Shown: positions 38,818 through 47,656 of the stretch, in pieces
How the letters are laid out: every line of letters starts with the position of its first letter
How positions within the stretch are numbered: position 1 is the stretch's first letter
Assembly: GCA_021732025.1 (NCBI GenBank)
Contig: JAKFVU010000083.1
Coordinates: 1 to 64,000, forward strand
Direction: 5' to 3'
DNA: 64,000 nt
DNA from: Candidatus Obscuribacterales bacterium
GTDB taxonomy: Bacteria; Cyanobacteriota; Vampirovibrionia; Obscuribacterales; Obscuribacteraceae
Translations under genes and position numbers: made by a program
The notes under the pieces: generated by a model
What the model was told of the DNA's origin: nothing
What the model saw: only the letters and a program-made list of their open reading frames with translations
Databases searched by the model: none

Positions 38818-40014
38818 TTAGGTCAATGCTTTAGCCAGCTCTTTCAACAGTTCTTTTAATGGTATTACCGTAGCCACCAGCGGAATAGCTGGCAAAATGA
38901 CCGCAGCTAGAAAAGCAATCAAAGTTTCCTTGCCAAATACAAACGGTTTCATATTCTGAATATTGAGAAATGACGAATTGAGATCAGTTAAGGTAGAGGG
39001 TTCTGTGCTTGCAATTAGCGTGGTTGAATCGACAGACTTGGTGTCTTCTCTTTTAGCATCGAGCCAGGTGGTGGCAAACAAACTGTTCACCTGATGACAC
39101 AGCGAACCGTAGGTAAACACAGCCTCTCTTCTCGTCTTTATTAGAAGCGGAGTAAATACCATTAGCGGCCCCAGAAATAGCAACAAGACAAGAAGCACAA
39201 ACACTATTCCCAAATTAGAATAGGCTTGCAAATTCGTATGCGTCTCCAGCACTGTCTGGGCAACAAAAGTGCAAACCCCTACCGACATAGCAAAAGCAGC
39301 AAAGCTAAAATATGAATGTGCAACTGCAATAAATCCGAGACCGCCAACGCAATCGGGATGTGTAGCACTCACTCGCAAAGGGAAACGCGAGATCTTAAAT
39401 AGCAAACTAGCCCAAAGGAAATAACCCCAGAGCCAATCAAGTAAGACGAAACGGAAGAGCGGTTGGCTAACATAGGCATTCCAATGACCAGCAGTGGTCA
39501 AAGCAGAATGGTTTGAAGTTGTTACTACTTGCCAATTAGTACACTGAACTGCCTTAACAATGTCGACCCATACTGGCGAATAGGCAAACGCTAACAGAAG
39601 TAGGCCGAGGGCTATCGAAGCAGCATCTCGCAATTGAAAGGTCTTAGTCACGAGTAGGTTATATCGAACCGCATCCTCAGAAGAAATATGGTCTTGCTTC
39701 AAGCGCATTAGCGTTTTGACTGACCATTTTCTCGTCACTAAATCAGAGACAATCAATATTGGTGCCACCACAAGGAAGCGAGCGCCACTAATGTAATCGC
39801 CAAAGAATGGCACAGTCACTGAGCCAGCAAAAGCGCTACCAGCACCGAGACAAAGCACCAAGGAGACAACCCAAGTTACCAGAACAAAGAGCAGAACTGC
39901 TATTAGAGTAGCCTGTATGGGGTCTTTTCCTATGCCACTACGCAGCAGTAAAGCCGAAACAGCACTGCATGACGATTCAGGCATTTCACTTGGTTCAGCA
40001 ATGGCTTCCGGCAT
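38818..40014 (-). CDS. Multi-pass membrane protein with HPDxxGGLGF motif
   Basis: A 398-residue protein from ATG 40014, with AAAGGAA about 8 nt upstream (TTG 40017 is adjacent). About seven membrane segments are visible (LIAVLLFVLVTWVVSLVLCL, FLVVAPILIVSDLV, ASIALGLLLLAFAYSPVWV, FLWASLLFKISRF, FSFAAFAMSVGVCTFVA, LGIVFVLLVLLLFLGPLMVF, LIAFLAAVILPAIPLVATVI). The loop SATHPDCVGGLGFI is a hallmark of a widespread uncharacterised bacterial membrane family; the conserved His/Asp may bind a ligand or metal. The function is not known. It is convergent with the TPR operon and divergent from the sulfatase gene. Confidence 0.75.
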   Translation of the reverse strand: MPEAIAEPSEMPESSCSAVSALLLRSGIGKDPIQATLIAVLLFVLVTWVVSLVLCLGAGSAFAGSVTVPFFGDYISGARFLVVAPILIVSDLVTRKWSVKTLMRLKQDHISSEDAVRYNLLVTKTFQLRDAASIALGLLLLAFAYSPVWVDIVKAVQCTNWQVVTTSNHSALTTAGHWNAYVSQPLFRFVLLDWLWGYFLWASLLFKISRFPLRVSATHPDCVGGLGFIAVAHSYFSFAAFAMSVGVCTFVAQTVLETHTNLQAYSNLGIVFVLLVLLLFLGPLMVFTPLLIKTRREAVFTYGSLCHQVNSLFATTWLDAKREDTKSVDSTTLIASTEPSTLTDLNSSFLNIQNMKPFVFGKETLIAFLAAVILPAIPLVATVIPLKELLKELAKALT

Positions 40015-40209
40015 CAACGAATTTCCTTTGGTAATTCAACCTAGCCTAGGCAAGTTGAATTGCTATTTTACTAGCGACTATCGATCAAGCGTACACAAAC
40101 GTCTTCAGAGGTACTTTAGCAGTATCGCCGTTGTCAATTGGCTACAATTTACAGTTCGATTTTAGAATCGGTCTCCTCTGGAGCCGAGCGAACGCAATTG
40201 GGGTGCAAT

Positions 40210-42711
40210 GTGAAAACAACAACGAAAACCAGCTTCTCTAGCCGTATGGCAACCGTGTCATTGTCCCTCTGCATTAGCTCCGCTATCGGCCTACAAGCGT
40301 TGCCAACAGGTTCAGCCTATGCTGCTGAGACTTACGCAATGGACCGCACTTCGCTGCCTATCAAAGAACCTGTCGTTCCCCATTCTACGATACTAGACGC
40401 AAGAGACGCTAAAGCTCCCCCTCGCTTTCAAGTCAAAGCACCGGCCAGTGCGCCTAACGTGTTAATCGTGCTAGTCGATGACATGGGCTTTGGTCAATCG
40501 AGCGCATTTGGTGGACCAGTGCAAATGCCGAACTTAGAAAAGCTTGCCAATAATGGCTTGCGTTATACCGACTTTCACACGACTGCCCTCTGCTCGCCAA
40601 CTCGCGCAGCACTATTGAGCGGTCGCAACCACCATATGTGCAATATGGGCTCAATTACTGAAACAGCTACGGCTTTTCCTGGTCAAACTGGTCAAAGGCC
40701 AAATAGCGTGGCACCACTGGCAGAGATGTTGCGTCTCAACGGCTATGCCACTAGTGCATTTGGAAAGTCTCACGAGACTGCCGCATGGGAGGTCAGCCCA
40801 TCAGGCCCTACTGATCGTTGGCCAACGCGCTCAGGCTTCGACAAATTTTATGGTTTCATTGGCGGTGAGGCCAATCAATGGGCGCCCACAATTTATGACG
40901 GCTTAAATCAGGTAGAGCCACCGAAAGATCCGAACTACCATCTGATACCTGACATGACAAGTAAAGCCATTAGTTGGGTAAACGAAATCAAATCGCTTAC
41001 ACCAGACAAGCCATTCTTTATGTATTTCGCCCCCGGAGGCACCCACGCACCGCACCACGTACCTGCTGAGTGGATCGCCAAATACAAAGGCAAATTTGAT
41101 CAGGGCTGGGACAAATTGCGAGAAGAGACATTGGCTCGCCAAAAGCAACTAGGAGTTGTGCCACCAGATACAGTGCTGGCATCAAAACCTGAAGCAATTA
41201 AAGATTGGGACAAGTTAACTGCTGATGAGAAGAAGCTTTTTGCCCACCAGATGGAAGTCTTCGCCGCCTATGGTGAATTTACCGATCACTACGCTGGCGA
41301 GCTAATTAAGGCTATCGAGAAGAGCGGACACTTAGACAATACCTTGGTCTTCTATGTAGCTGGCGACAATGGTGCTAGCGCCGAAGGCGGATTCAACGGT
41401 CTGTTCAACGAAATGAGCTACTTCAACGGTGTGCCAGAGAGCGTGCAAGGAATTCTGAAACGCTACAACGAACTTGGAGGCCCCAACTCATACGGTCACT
41501 ATGCAGCCGGCTGGGCTGTAGCTGGGGGCACACCATATGCCTGGACAAAACAGGTTGCTTCAGACTACGGCGGTACTAAAAACGGAATGGCTGTGCATTG
41601 GCCTAAGGGAATCAAAGCAAAAGGCGAGTTGCGCTCTCAGTTTCATCACGTCATAGACATTGCACCGACAATATTAGAAGCCGCTGGCCTACCTGAACCG
41701 AAGGAGGTTAACGGCACTGCCCAAACCCCAATTGAGGGGGCGAGCATGCTCTACACATTCGGCGATTCTAAAGCGAAAAGTCACCACGACACTCAGTATT
41801 TTGAAATTTTCGCCAACCGATCTATTTATCATGATGGCTGGCTAGCAGGAACTGTACACAAAGCACCATGGGAAGCAAAGCCAAGAACAACGCTAGCCAA
41901 TGACAAATGGGAACTGTACGACATAAGTAAAGACCATAGCTTGTGTGAGGATGTCTCAAGTAAATTCCCCGACAAACTAAAAGAGATGCAAGATCTCTTT
42001 ATCAAAGAAGCTGTCAGATACAAAGTGCTGCCCCTCGACGATCGTATGCTGGAACGCCTTGATGCTCAACTCGTAGGACGCCCAGACCTAATGGCTGGCC
42101 GTACATCACTGACACTTTACGAAGGCATGACTGGCCTGTCAGAGAATGTCTTTATCAACGTAAAAAATAAGTCGTTCACGATTACTGCCGAGACTGAAAT
42201 TCCAGCTAATGGCACTACTGATACGAAAGGAACCACTGGAACAACCGCAGTTAATGGTGCCTTAATTGCTCAGGCCGGAAAGTTTGGAGGGTGGAGCTTC
42301 TATATTAAGGACGGCAAGCCAACCTACACTTACAATTGGCTGGGAGAGCAGCAATATACTATCGCTGCCACGAAACCTCTCTCTGCTGGCAAGGCAACTA
42401 TTCGCTTTGACTTCGCCTACGATGGTGGTGGTGCTGGCAAAGGTGGCACAGGCACAATTACAGTAAATGGCGAACAAGTAGCCCAAGGCAAAATAGAAAA
42501 AACCCAAGGCTTCTTCTTCTCAGCGGATGAAGGCACTGATGTTGGTTGCGATCTCGGCACTGCGGTTTTCGATGGCTACGAGGTACCGTTCAAATTTAAT
42601 GGCAAGATCAACAAGGTAACGGTCGACCTTAAAACCCAGAGCGCCATCGATAAATCAGAAAGCAATAAGGCTCACCAAGAAGGCACTCTAAAGAAAGCAC
42701 TCTCTGATTAA
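40210..42711 (+). CDS. Exported arylsulfatase-family sulfatase
   Basis: An 833-residue enzyme from GTG 40210, preceded by GGGGTG and giving a signal peptide that ends SAYA-AET. Hallmarks of type I sulfatases: LIVLVDDMGFG (metal-binding Asp pair), CSPTRAALLSGRN with C128 as the residue converted to formylglycine (CxPxR core), and FYVAGDNGA (Asp-Asn metal ligands). His residues in GGTHAPHHVP complete the active site. These hydrolyse sulfate esters of sugars, phenols or lipids. The C-terminal ~230 residues are a beta-rich accessory domain. Activity requires a formylglycine-generating enzyme, not present here. The long frame opens at 40138 but lacks an SD there. It is a single-gene unit followed by a strong hairpin. 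Confidence 0.92.
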   Translation: MKTTTKTSFSSRMATVSLSLCISSAIGLQALPTGSAYAAETYAMDRTSLPIKEPVVPHSTILDARDAKAPPRFQVKAPASAPNVLIVLVDDMGFGQSSAFGGPVQMPNLEKLANNGLRYTDFHTTALCSPTRAALLSGRNHHMCNMGSITETATAFPGQTGQRPNSVAPLAEMLRLNGYATSAFGKSHETAAWEVSPSGPTDRWPTRSGFDKFYGFIGGEANQWAPTIYDGLNQVEPPKDPNYHLIPDMTSKAISWVNEIKSLTPDKPFFMYFAPGGTHAPHHVPAEWIAKYKGKFDQGWDKLREETLARQKQLGVVPPDTVLASKPEAIKDWDKLTADEKKLFAHQMEVFAAYGEFTDHYAGELIKAIEKSGHLDNTLVFYVAGDNGASAEGGFNGLFNEMSYFNGVPESVQGILKRYNELGGPNSYGHYAAGWAVAGGTPYAWTKQVASDYGGTKNGMAVHWPKGIKAKGELRSQFHHVIDIAPTILEAAGLPEPKEVNGTAQTPIEGASMLYTFGDSKAKSHHDTQYFEIFANRSIYHDGWLAGTVHKAPWEAKPRTTLANDKWELYDISKDHSLCEDVSSKFPDKLKEMQDLFIKEAVRYKVLPLDDRMLERLDAQLVGRPDLMAGRTSLTLYEGMTGLSENVFINVKNKSFTITAETEIPANGTTDTKGTTGTTAVNGALIAQAGKFGGWSFYIKDGKPTYTYNWLGEQQYTIAATKPLSAGKATIRFDFAYDGGGAGKGGTGTITVNGEQVAQGKIEKTQGFFFSADEGTDVGCDLGTAVFDGYEVPFKFNGKINKVTVDLKTQSAIDKSESNKAHQEGTLKKALSD

Positions 42712-42759
42712 CCAAAATCAAATAAGATGCTGCAGCAGCAGCGACTAGATCGATAAAAA

Positions 42760-42799
42760 AGAAGCGGCGTATCATCCTTTAGTATGATACGCCGCTTCT
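42760..42799. terminator. 16-bp perfect hairpin after the sulfatase gene
   Basis: AGAAGCGGCGTATCAT and its exact reverse complement flank an 8-nt loop. AAAAAA precedes the left arm, so on the minus strand the hairpin is followed by a U-run, a classic terminator in that direction. On the plus strand there is no T-run, but a stem this stable would still protect or define the sulfatase mRNA 3' end. No obvious minus-strand gene needs it. Confidence 0.75.
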
Positions 42800-42947
42800 A
42801 CATAGGGCACAAAAAGCAGCCTCTAGCCATGGCGACCAGCTAAATCAGTACTTCGAACGATGGCACAGAGCCCTATATATCTAATACTAATACAAGTGCT
42901 ACAAGCAATGTTATTTGCAGTACTAGCTATTGCGCATTGGGGTAAAC

Positions 42948-43514
42948 ATGAAAGTTCTAATCGCCATTGATGATTCAAATTGCTCATCTAATGCCGTAGA
43001 TTCAGCTGCGGGGCAAACCTGGCAAGACGGCACTGAGTTTCGAATAATCTCAGTTATGGCTCCAATCTACAATGAGTATCTGCTGGCAGGCCTCTGCGCA
43101 CCATCGCTAGAAGAAATGCAAACTGAATACAAGAATCAATTGCAGCAATTAATTGACCAAAAAATCATACAACTCAAAAAGAGTCATCCCAAAAACGTGA
43201 TCAGCGGTTCAGTTATAAGTGGCGAAATAGCAGAATCTATTCTTAACTACGCGCGAGATTGGGACAGTGACCTAATTATTATTGGCTCGCATGGTCGAAC
43301 TGGCTTAGAAAAATTCTGGCTCGGCAGTGTGGCAGAGAAAGTGCTTAACCGTTCACACTGTTCAGTAGAAGTAGTGAAGTTCAAGAAGTGCATCCTTGAT
43401 CCAAAAAACGAAGTTAGTGGTCGCAATGCAGAGCAAACTAGAGCAGAGCAAACTAGCGCAAAACAAACAAGCGTAGAACAAACTAAAAAAGATCTCAAAA
43501 CAGTTGTTTTATAG
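42948..43514 (+). CDS. Universal stress protein with AEQT-repeat tail
   Basis: A 188-residue protein from ATG 42948 with GGGGT 4 nt upstream. One UspA domain (~1-145) starts MKVLIAIDDSNCS and holds the ATP-binding motif GSHGRTGLEKFWLGSVAEK (G-2x-G-9x-GS type), so nucleotide binding is expected. The C-terminus is extended by four tandem pentapeptides (AEQTR, AEQTS, AKQTS, VEQTK). USPs support survival under oxygen or nutrient stress. It is the first gene of a cluster with three more USP genes and an oxygen-sensor-like kinase, and the next gene starts 20 nt downstream. Confidence 0.92.
   Translation: MKVLIAIDDSNCSSNAVDSAAGQTWQDGTEFRIISVMAPIYNEYLLAGLCAPSLEEMQTEYKNQLQQLIDQKIIQLKKSHPKNVISGSVISGEIAESILNYARDWDSDLIIIGSHGRTGLEKFWLGSVAEKVLNRSHCSVEVVKFKKCILDPKNEVSGRNAEQTRAEQTSAKQTSVEQTKKDLKTVVL
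43428..43487 (+). repeat. Four tandem 15-bp coding repeats in USP C-terminus
   Basis: Units at 43428, 43443, 43458 and 43473 encode AEQTR/AEQTS/AKQTS/VEQTK. The first two differ only at the final base (AGA/AGC); later units are more diverged. The repeat adds a charged tail to the stress protein and preserves frame if it expands. Confidence 0.85.
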
Positions 43515-43534
43515 ACAGAGTAATGGACCTGTAG

Positions 43535-44014
43535 ATGACATTTACAGAAGTGGTATCACCAGCAATGGCCGAAGCATATAGCAATGGGAAGTACGCCGCG
43601 GAACTAAAGTTTCCGAATGTCCGCATTCATCTGCAAGATCTGGTATTGCGTGAAAAGCAATTGCCGTCTGCGGCAATGGCCAAGAGTGCCGTACACTTTG
43701 GCTTAATTCCTGAAGACGCGCTAGATAAAGTACTTTGTGATCAGAAAAACGAAATGTGCTTATGTATGGCCACGGCAGCATCTATAATTGAAGAATATTT
43801 CAAAGCAGTACCAGAACATACTGGCGTTCCATCAGTTAAATTCGAAGATGTCCTATTTGAAATATTTAGGGATGCCAAAACTCATTTTAACGAGGTGACG
43901 ATGACCGGCGATCACCAAGGCGAGATTGCTCTTCTCTCACACGACTGTTATAAGTTTGCACCAACCCTATTTGATCTTATGTTGCAGCAGCTACTGCGCT
44001 ATCCTGGCCTTTAG
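43535..44014 (+). CDS. Protein of unknown function in the stress-protein cluster
   Basis: A 159-residue soluble protein with no recognised family. The sequence is helical with several His, Cys and Met residues (NEMCLCMATAASIIEEYFK, DVLFEIFRDAKTHFNEV, LLSHDCYKFAPTLFDLML). It starts 20 nt after the USP gene, so co-transcription is likely. Its 3' end overlaps the convergent histidine kinase gene by 38 nt. The ATG at 43535 has only a weak SD. Confidence 0.65.
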   Translation: MTFTEVVSPAMAEAYSNGKYAAELKFPNVRIHLQDLVLREKQLPSAAMAKSAVHFGLIPEDALDKVLCDQKNEMCLCMATAASIIEEYFKAVPEHTGVPSVKFEDVLFEIFRDAKTHFNEVTMTGDHQGEIALLSHDCYKFAPTLFDLMLQQLLRYPGL

Positions 44015-45614
44015 TGAATAGTTCAAAGACGAAAGTACTACCTGGGCCTTGTCTATCTTGGCACCAGATTTTGCCACCATGGCCTTCAATAATTCGGCGA
44101 CAGAGATATAAACCCAAACCAGTACTTGCATAGTAGCGACCGGTAGATCCGGCCTGCCAGAATCGTTGAAATAGCTTCGGTCGATTCTCTTCTGGAATAC
44201 CCTTACCAGTATCGCTCACACTAACAGTAGTCTGAAGGTTCTCCTGACTTAAGGTAACGGTAATAGAACCGCCACCAGGAGTAAATTTCAATGAATTGTC
44301 GATCAAGTTTTGCACCACTCGACGAATCTCATCTTGATCGCAAAGTACAGTCTCGGCAGACTGCGGTAGAGAAGCATGGATAGTGACGCCCTTCTCGCGG
44401 GCTAATGGCATTATTTCACTGATAATTTTAGTAATCAATCCGACCATGTCACAGTTCATCATATGAAATTCTTTGACACCACTATCAAAGCGATAGACAT
44501 CAAGCAAAGTTTGCACCAAGCTGTATAGCGCTGTATTGCTCTGCAGAATTGTTTCGAGTACTTCTATTTGCGTATCAGGCACCGGGCCGAAATCACCATC
44601 AAGCAAAAATCGCACAGCGCGTGTCGTAGCTGAAACCGGTGTTTTCAAATCGTGAGTGAGAGTGGCAACAAAATCTTCACGCTGCTGCTGCAACAAAACA
44701 CTAGCGGTAGTATTGGTAAACATAGCGACCAAACCAGTGACCTTGCCATCAATGTCTTTGATAGGCCAAGTTATCCAATCAAAGTAGTTGCTCTCACTTT
44801 CATTTTTTCTCGATAGCTTGAGAGCCGCCCCAATATGCTTACTGAACTGACCGCTGATAAGAACTTCCTCAAACAACGATGGTTGCAAACCAGGAGCAAT
44901 ATCAAAAAGTTGTTTCGAAACGATATCAGCGCGGTTCTCTCCGTCTACTAATTCGATAAATTTGTCATTGCATTCAAGACAAATCATGTCTTTGTCTAAA
45001 CTAATAATGCCCACCGGCGAATTAGCAAGAATAGACTTGGTCACACGTCGCTCTGTTTCTAACTCGCGAATTGCGTCAGTGTGCTGTCTAAGAGCTGCCT
45101 CTTTAGCCGAGATATAGCAATCGATGGCAAGTCCCATATCAAAGAAAACAACTTTCATGAGGGCCGAAATTGCTTTGCCCAACTTATCTGCATCACCATT
45201 GTATTTGTCTATCACTTTCGGCAAGAACCAAGCCAAAACGCGGTTATATGCTCCGATGTACCACTTTGGATCTAGGTCAATGCGGTGGTGAGTTGCTCCC
45301 ACTCGAAGGCGATCGTTGGCATACTCGGTGTCGTACTTTCCTTGCGTCAAGCGAACGAAATAATCTTTCTGGGCAGATTGAGCACGTTTAAGCACCTGCT
45401 CGTTAGGAAAGTAGCTACGAGTTTCTTCAAAAGTAAGAAAGTGAGCGTACATTGACTCAATTAACTCATCAATATGATCGGCCACAAGACCGTCTAGTTC
45501 AAGCTCAATAAGCTCTTCATCACTGGCTGAAAATTCTAGCCAGCGTTTTCTCAGCTCCACTTCTTCAGGTTTGAGTGTTAGAGCTATAGCTTTATTAGAC
45601 TGTTCTTTTCCCAC
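43977..45614 (-). CDS. Globin-coupled sensor histidine kinase
   Basis: A 545-residue kinase from GTG 45614, with AAGGAAG just upstream; the open frame extends to TTG 45686 but without an SD. Numbering on the longer frame: protoglobin-type haem sensor at ~40-195, with the hallmark VGATHHRIDLDPKWYIGAY (H133 as probable proximal haem ligand); PAS domain ~212-330; HisKA with phosphoacceptor H345 in LTHDLKTP; HATPase_c with N-box VVQNLIDNS, DTGKGIP and GLGL. No membrane segment, so it is a cytosolic oxygen or redox sensor. It is divergent from a NarL-type regulator 60 nt away, its likely partner. The 3' end overlaps the convergent gene at 43535 by 38 nt. Confidence 0.92.
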   Translation of the reverse strand: MGKEQSNKAIALTLKPEEVELRKRWLEFSASDEELIELELDGLVADHIDELIESMYAHFLTFEETRSYFPNEQVLKRAQSAQKDYFVRLTQGKYDTEYANDRLRVGATHHRIDLDPKWYIGAYNRVLAWFLPKVIDKYNGDADKLGKAISALMKVVFFDMGLAIDCYISAKEAALRQHTDAIRELETERRVTKSILANSPVGIISLDKDMICLECNDKFIELVDGENRADIVSKQLFDIAPGLQPSLFEEVLISGQFSKHIGAALKLSRKNESESNYFDWITWPIKDIDGKVTGLVAMFTNTTASVLLQQQREDFVATLTHDLKTPVSATTRAVRFLLDGDFGPVPDTQIEVLETILQSNTALYSLVQTLLDVYRFDSGVKEFHMMNCDMVGLITKIISEIMPLAREKGVTIHASLPQSAETVLCDQDEIRRVVQNLIDNSLKFTPGGGSITVTLSQENLQTTVSVSDTGKGIPEENRPKLFQRFWQAGSTGRYYASTGLGLYLCRRIIEGHGGKIWCQDRQGPGSTFVFELFTKGQDSAVAAAT

Positions 45615-45674
45615 AGAGCACTTCCTTAGGTTTTCGAGCGGTCTATAATTAGATTTTTCCGGTAATTGATAATT

Positions 45675-46493
45675 ATGGCTGAACAATCATCTGACGCAAA
45701 CTCTAAAACAATAAATGTATTGTTGGTAGAAGACCACCAATTGACAAGGCTTGGCCTCAAGGTCGCCTTGCAGCGAACCAAAGATATCCACGTTAGTGGC
45801 GAAGCTTCAAACGGCCAAGAGGCTGTCAATATGTCTGAAAGCTTGAAGCCTGATGTGATATTGATGGACGTGGGGATGCCAGTAATGGACGGCATTCAAG
45901 CGGCAAAACTGATAGTTGAACGCGATCCAACCGTAAAAATCATTATGTTGACGCAGCATGACAACGACGCTGACATTTTGGCATCGCTGGCAGCCGGGGC
46001 AAGCGGTTATTGCCTGAAAGACGTGGAGCCTGATCGCTTGTATATTGCTATTCGCTCGGTCAGTAACGGAGATGTCTGGTTAGATTCAGCCATTGCCGGA
46101 CGGGTCTTGAAACACTATTCGGTCTCTCCCACCCAACCCGCTGCTCTGGTGAACTCCGCAGCCAGCGCAACCATAGATAACAGTGACTCGAGTGCAAGTG
46201 AGAGCAAATTTGCTAAAACACCGACCAGTCATGATGCGGCCGTACCCAGCAAGGGTGCACTAGAAAGTTCTAGTGCGACCAGTATGGACCGCCCGGCCCC
46301 CGAAGCACTGTCACCACGTGAGCTTGAAGTAATTAAACTAATTGTCGATGGATTTTCAAATCAAGAAATTAGCGACAAACTGGTAGTCTCCCTGGCTACG
46401 ACCAAGACGCATGTCCGCAACATACTGAACAAGCTAGCAGTAGACGACCGCACACAGGCGGCCGTGCATGCTATGCGTCGGGGTCTTGTTTAA
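45675..46493 (+). CDS. NarL/FixJ-family response regulator with long linker
   Basis: A 272-residue regulator from ATG 45675. The receiver domain (~12-130) has acidic pocket E19/D20, phosphoacceptor D65 in ILMDVGMP, and the T/S and K positions in MLTQHD and CLKDVE. A ~65-residue Ser/Ala-rich linker (~145-208), longer than usual, connects to a LuxR-type helix-turn-helix (LSPRELEVIKLIVDGFSNQE, then TTKTHVRNILNKL). Divergent from the globin-coupled kinase; the pair probably forms an oxygen-responsive two-component system. The 60-nt gap between the two starts should hold both promoters. Likely targets are the adjoining USP genes; this is an inference. Confidence 0.93.
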   Translation: MAEQSSDANSKTINVLLVEDHQLTRLGLKVALQRTKDIHVSGEASNGQEAVNMSESLKPDVILMDVGMPVMDGIQAAKLIVERDPTVKIIMLTQHDNDADILASLAAGASGYCLKDVEPDRLYIAIRSVSNGDVWLDSAIAGRVLKHYSVSPTQPAALVNSAASATIDNSDSSASESKFAKTPTSHDAAVPSKGALESSSATSMDRPAPEALSPRELEVIKLIVDGFSNQEISDKLVVSLATTKTHVRNILNKLAVDDRTQAAVHAMRRGLV

Positions 46494-46501
46494 GTTGAAA
46501 A

Positions 46502-46999
46502 TTAGATAGAAGCTGCTGCAACCTGTTTGGCTGTTCTCGGCTCCGTTACAACAGCTTTCAGCTTGACCACATCAACTGAGCACGGTGCTCTATTTACAAC
46601 CTTTTCAGCGACACTGCCTAAGAACAATCTGTCTATACCAGTTCGTCCATGGGAGCCGATAACAATCAAATCGGCCTTCCATTCAATGGCATTTTGGACA
46701 ATTGTGTCACTGACATTGCCCTGCAGCACCTCACAGCCGACAGACTCAGCTCCAAACAACGATTGCAGCTTAGCACTAGTGGCATCCAACAATTGTTGCC
46801 CATGTATCTTTAGCTTCTTCTCGGCGTCAATCATTAGTTCAACAGCTTGAGGCGCCACAAGGCCATACTGTTGAACAATTGGCTCTACCACGTGTATCAC
46901 GCGGAACTTTGTTGAATCAGCCCAGTGCCGATTAACAACGGCATCAATAGCCAATCGGGAACAAGCCGAATCATCTATCGCAATCAAAACTCTCATCAT
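46502..46999 (-). CDS. Universal stress protein
   Basis: 165 residues from ATG 46999 (a second ATG follows immediately; GGTGG lies 4 nt upstream). A single UspA domain beginning MRVLIAIDDSACS with the ATP-loop GSHGRTGIDRLFLGSVAEK. The open frame extends 45 codons further but that part is Cys/His-rich with no family match and overlaps the divergent gene's 5' region, so it is probably not translated. It ends 9 nt from the response regulator's stop, convergent with it, and closely resembles the USP at 42948. Confidence 0.92.
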   Translation of the reverse strand: MMRVLIAIDDSACSRLAIDAVVNRHWADSTKFRVIHVVEPIVQQYGLVAPQAVELMIDAEKKLKIHGQQLLDATSAKLQSLFGAESVGCEVLQGNVSDTIVQNAIEWKADLIVIGSHGRTGIDRLFLGSVAEKVVNRAPCSVDVVKLKAVVTEPRTAKQVAAASI

Positions 47000-47184
47000 C
47001 TCACCACCAGTCATCTCACTACTGTGGCAATTGTGACAAGGGCACTGGCCTCTAGCATCGACCAATGGAACTACAGGCTCGAAATTGCCCGACAAACCTA
47101 TCATCCTGGCGGGTGATATGGCGGTCACTCCCAAAAGGGATAATAGCGGTATCAGTTAGGTCAGAGAATATCAGGAGTCCCGCT

Positions 47185-47622
47185 ATGCTACACAAGAAAT
47201 TAAGACTGATCGGCTATTTGCGCACAGGTGGTACCAATCTCGGTATCGAAGCACAGAAACAAAAGATTGAAGAATTCTGTCACGAGCATCAACATACACT
47301 ATGTGGTTTCAGCGCAGTGGATGAAGGCGAACCAGCGCTAGGTCTAGCTGAAGTACTTCAAGCACTTCACGACTTCGATGGCATAATAGCCACTGACCTC
47401 AATCGCTTTGTCAAACACCACGAAGATCGCCTCGCTGACCTCAGGCCTCTAATTACAAAAATGATGCACCAGGGCAAAGTGTTGATTACGATTAACGAAC
47501 AGCTCGAAACCCAGACAGCGAAGGGTCAATTTGTAACTCTGCAACTGCTAGATGAATGGTCTGACCGCGAAAGCATAGTTATGCCACCAATCCATGAGCA
47601 TGCAGACATAAGTAACTATTAG
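47185..47622 (+). CDS. Resolvase-like protein lacking the catalytic serine
   Basis: 145 residues from ATG 47185, with AGGAG 7 nt upstream. The fold pattern matches the N-terminal domain of serine recombinases: LIGYLRTGGTNLGIEAQKQK corresponds to the Y.R(V)S(T)..Q..EAQ motif, DGIIATDLNRF to the LDRL region, and TAKGQFVTLQLLDEW to the T..G...... helix. The nucleophile position in RVST is Gly15 (R13-T14-G15-G16), so strand cleavage should be lost, and there is no DNA-binding C-terminal domain. It may be a repurposed oligomerising regulator. It is divergent from the USP at 46502-46999 and lies inside the stress cluster. Confidence 0.75.
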   Translation: MLHKKLRLIGYLRTGGTNLGIEAQKQKIEEFCHEHQHTLCGFSAVDEGEPALGLAEVLQALHDFDGIIATDLNRFVKHHEDRLADLRPLITKMMHQGKVLITINEQLETQTAKGQFVTLQLLDEWSDRESIVMPPIHEHADISNY

Positions 47623-47656
47623 AGTTTACGGTGTAGGCAGCGGCTGTTTGGAGTTA

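Noticed and set aside
46503..47134. Longer USP of 210 residues with Cys/His-rich N-terminus
   Set aside because: USP homology begins at the ATG at 46999, which has a ribosome-binding site; the extension overlaps the divergent gene's upstream region and matches no family.
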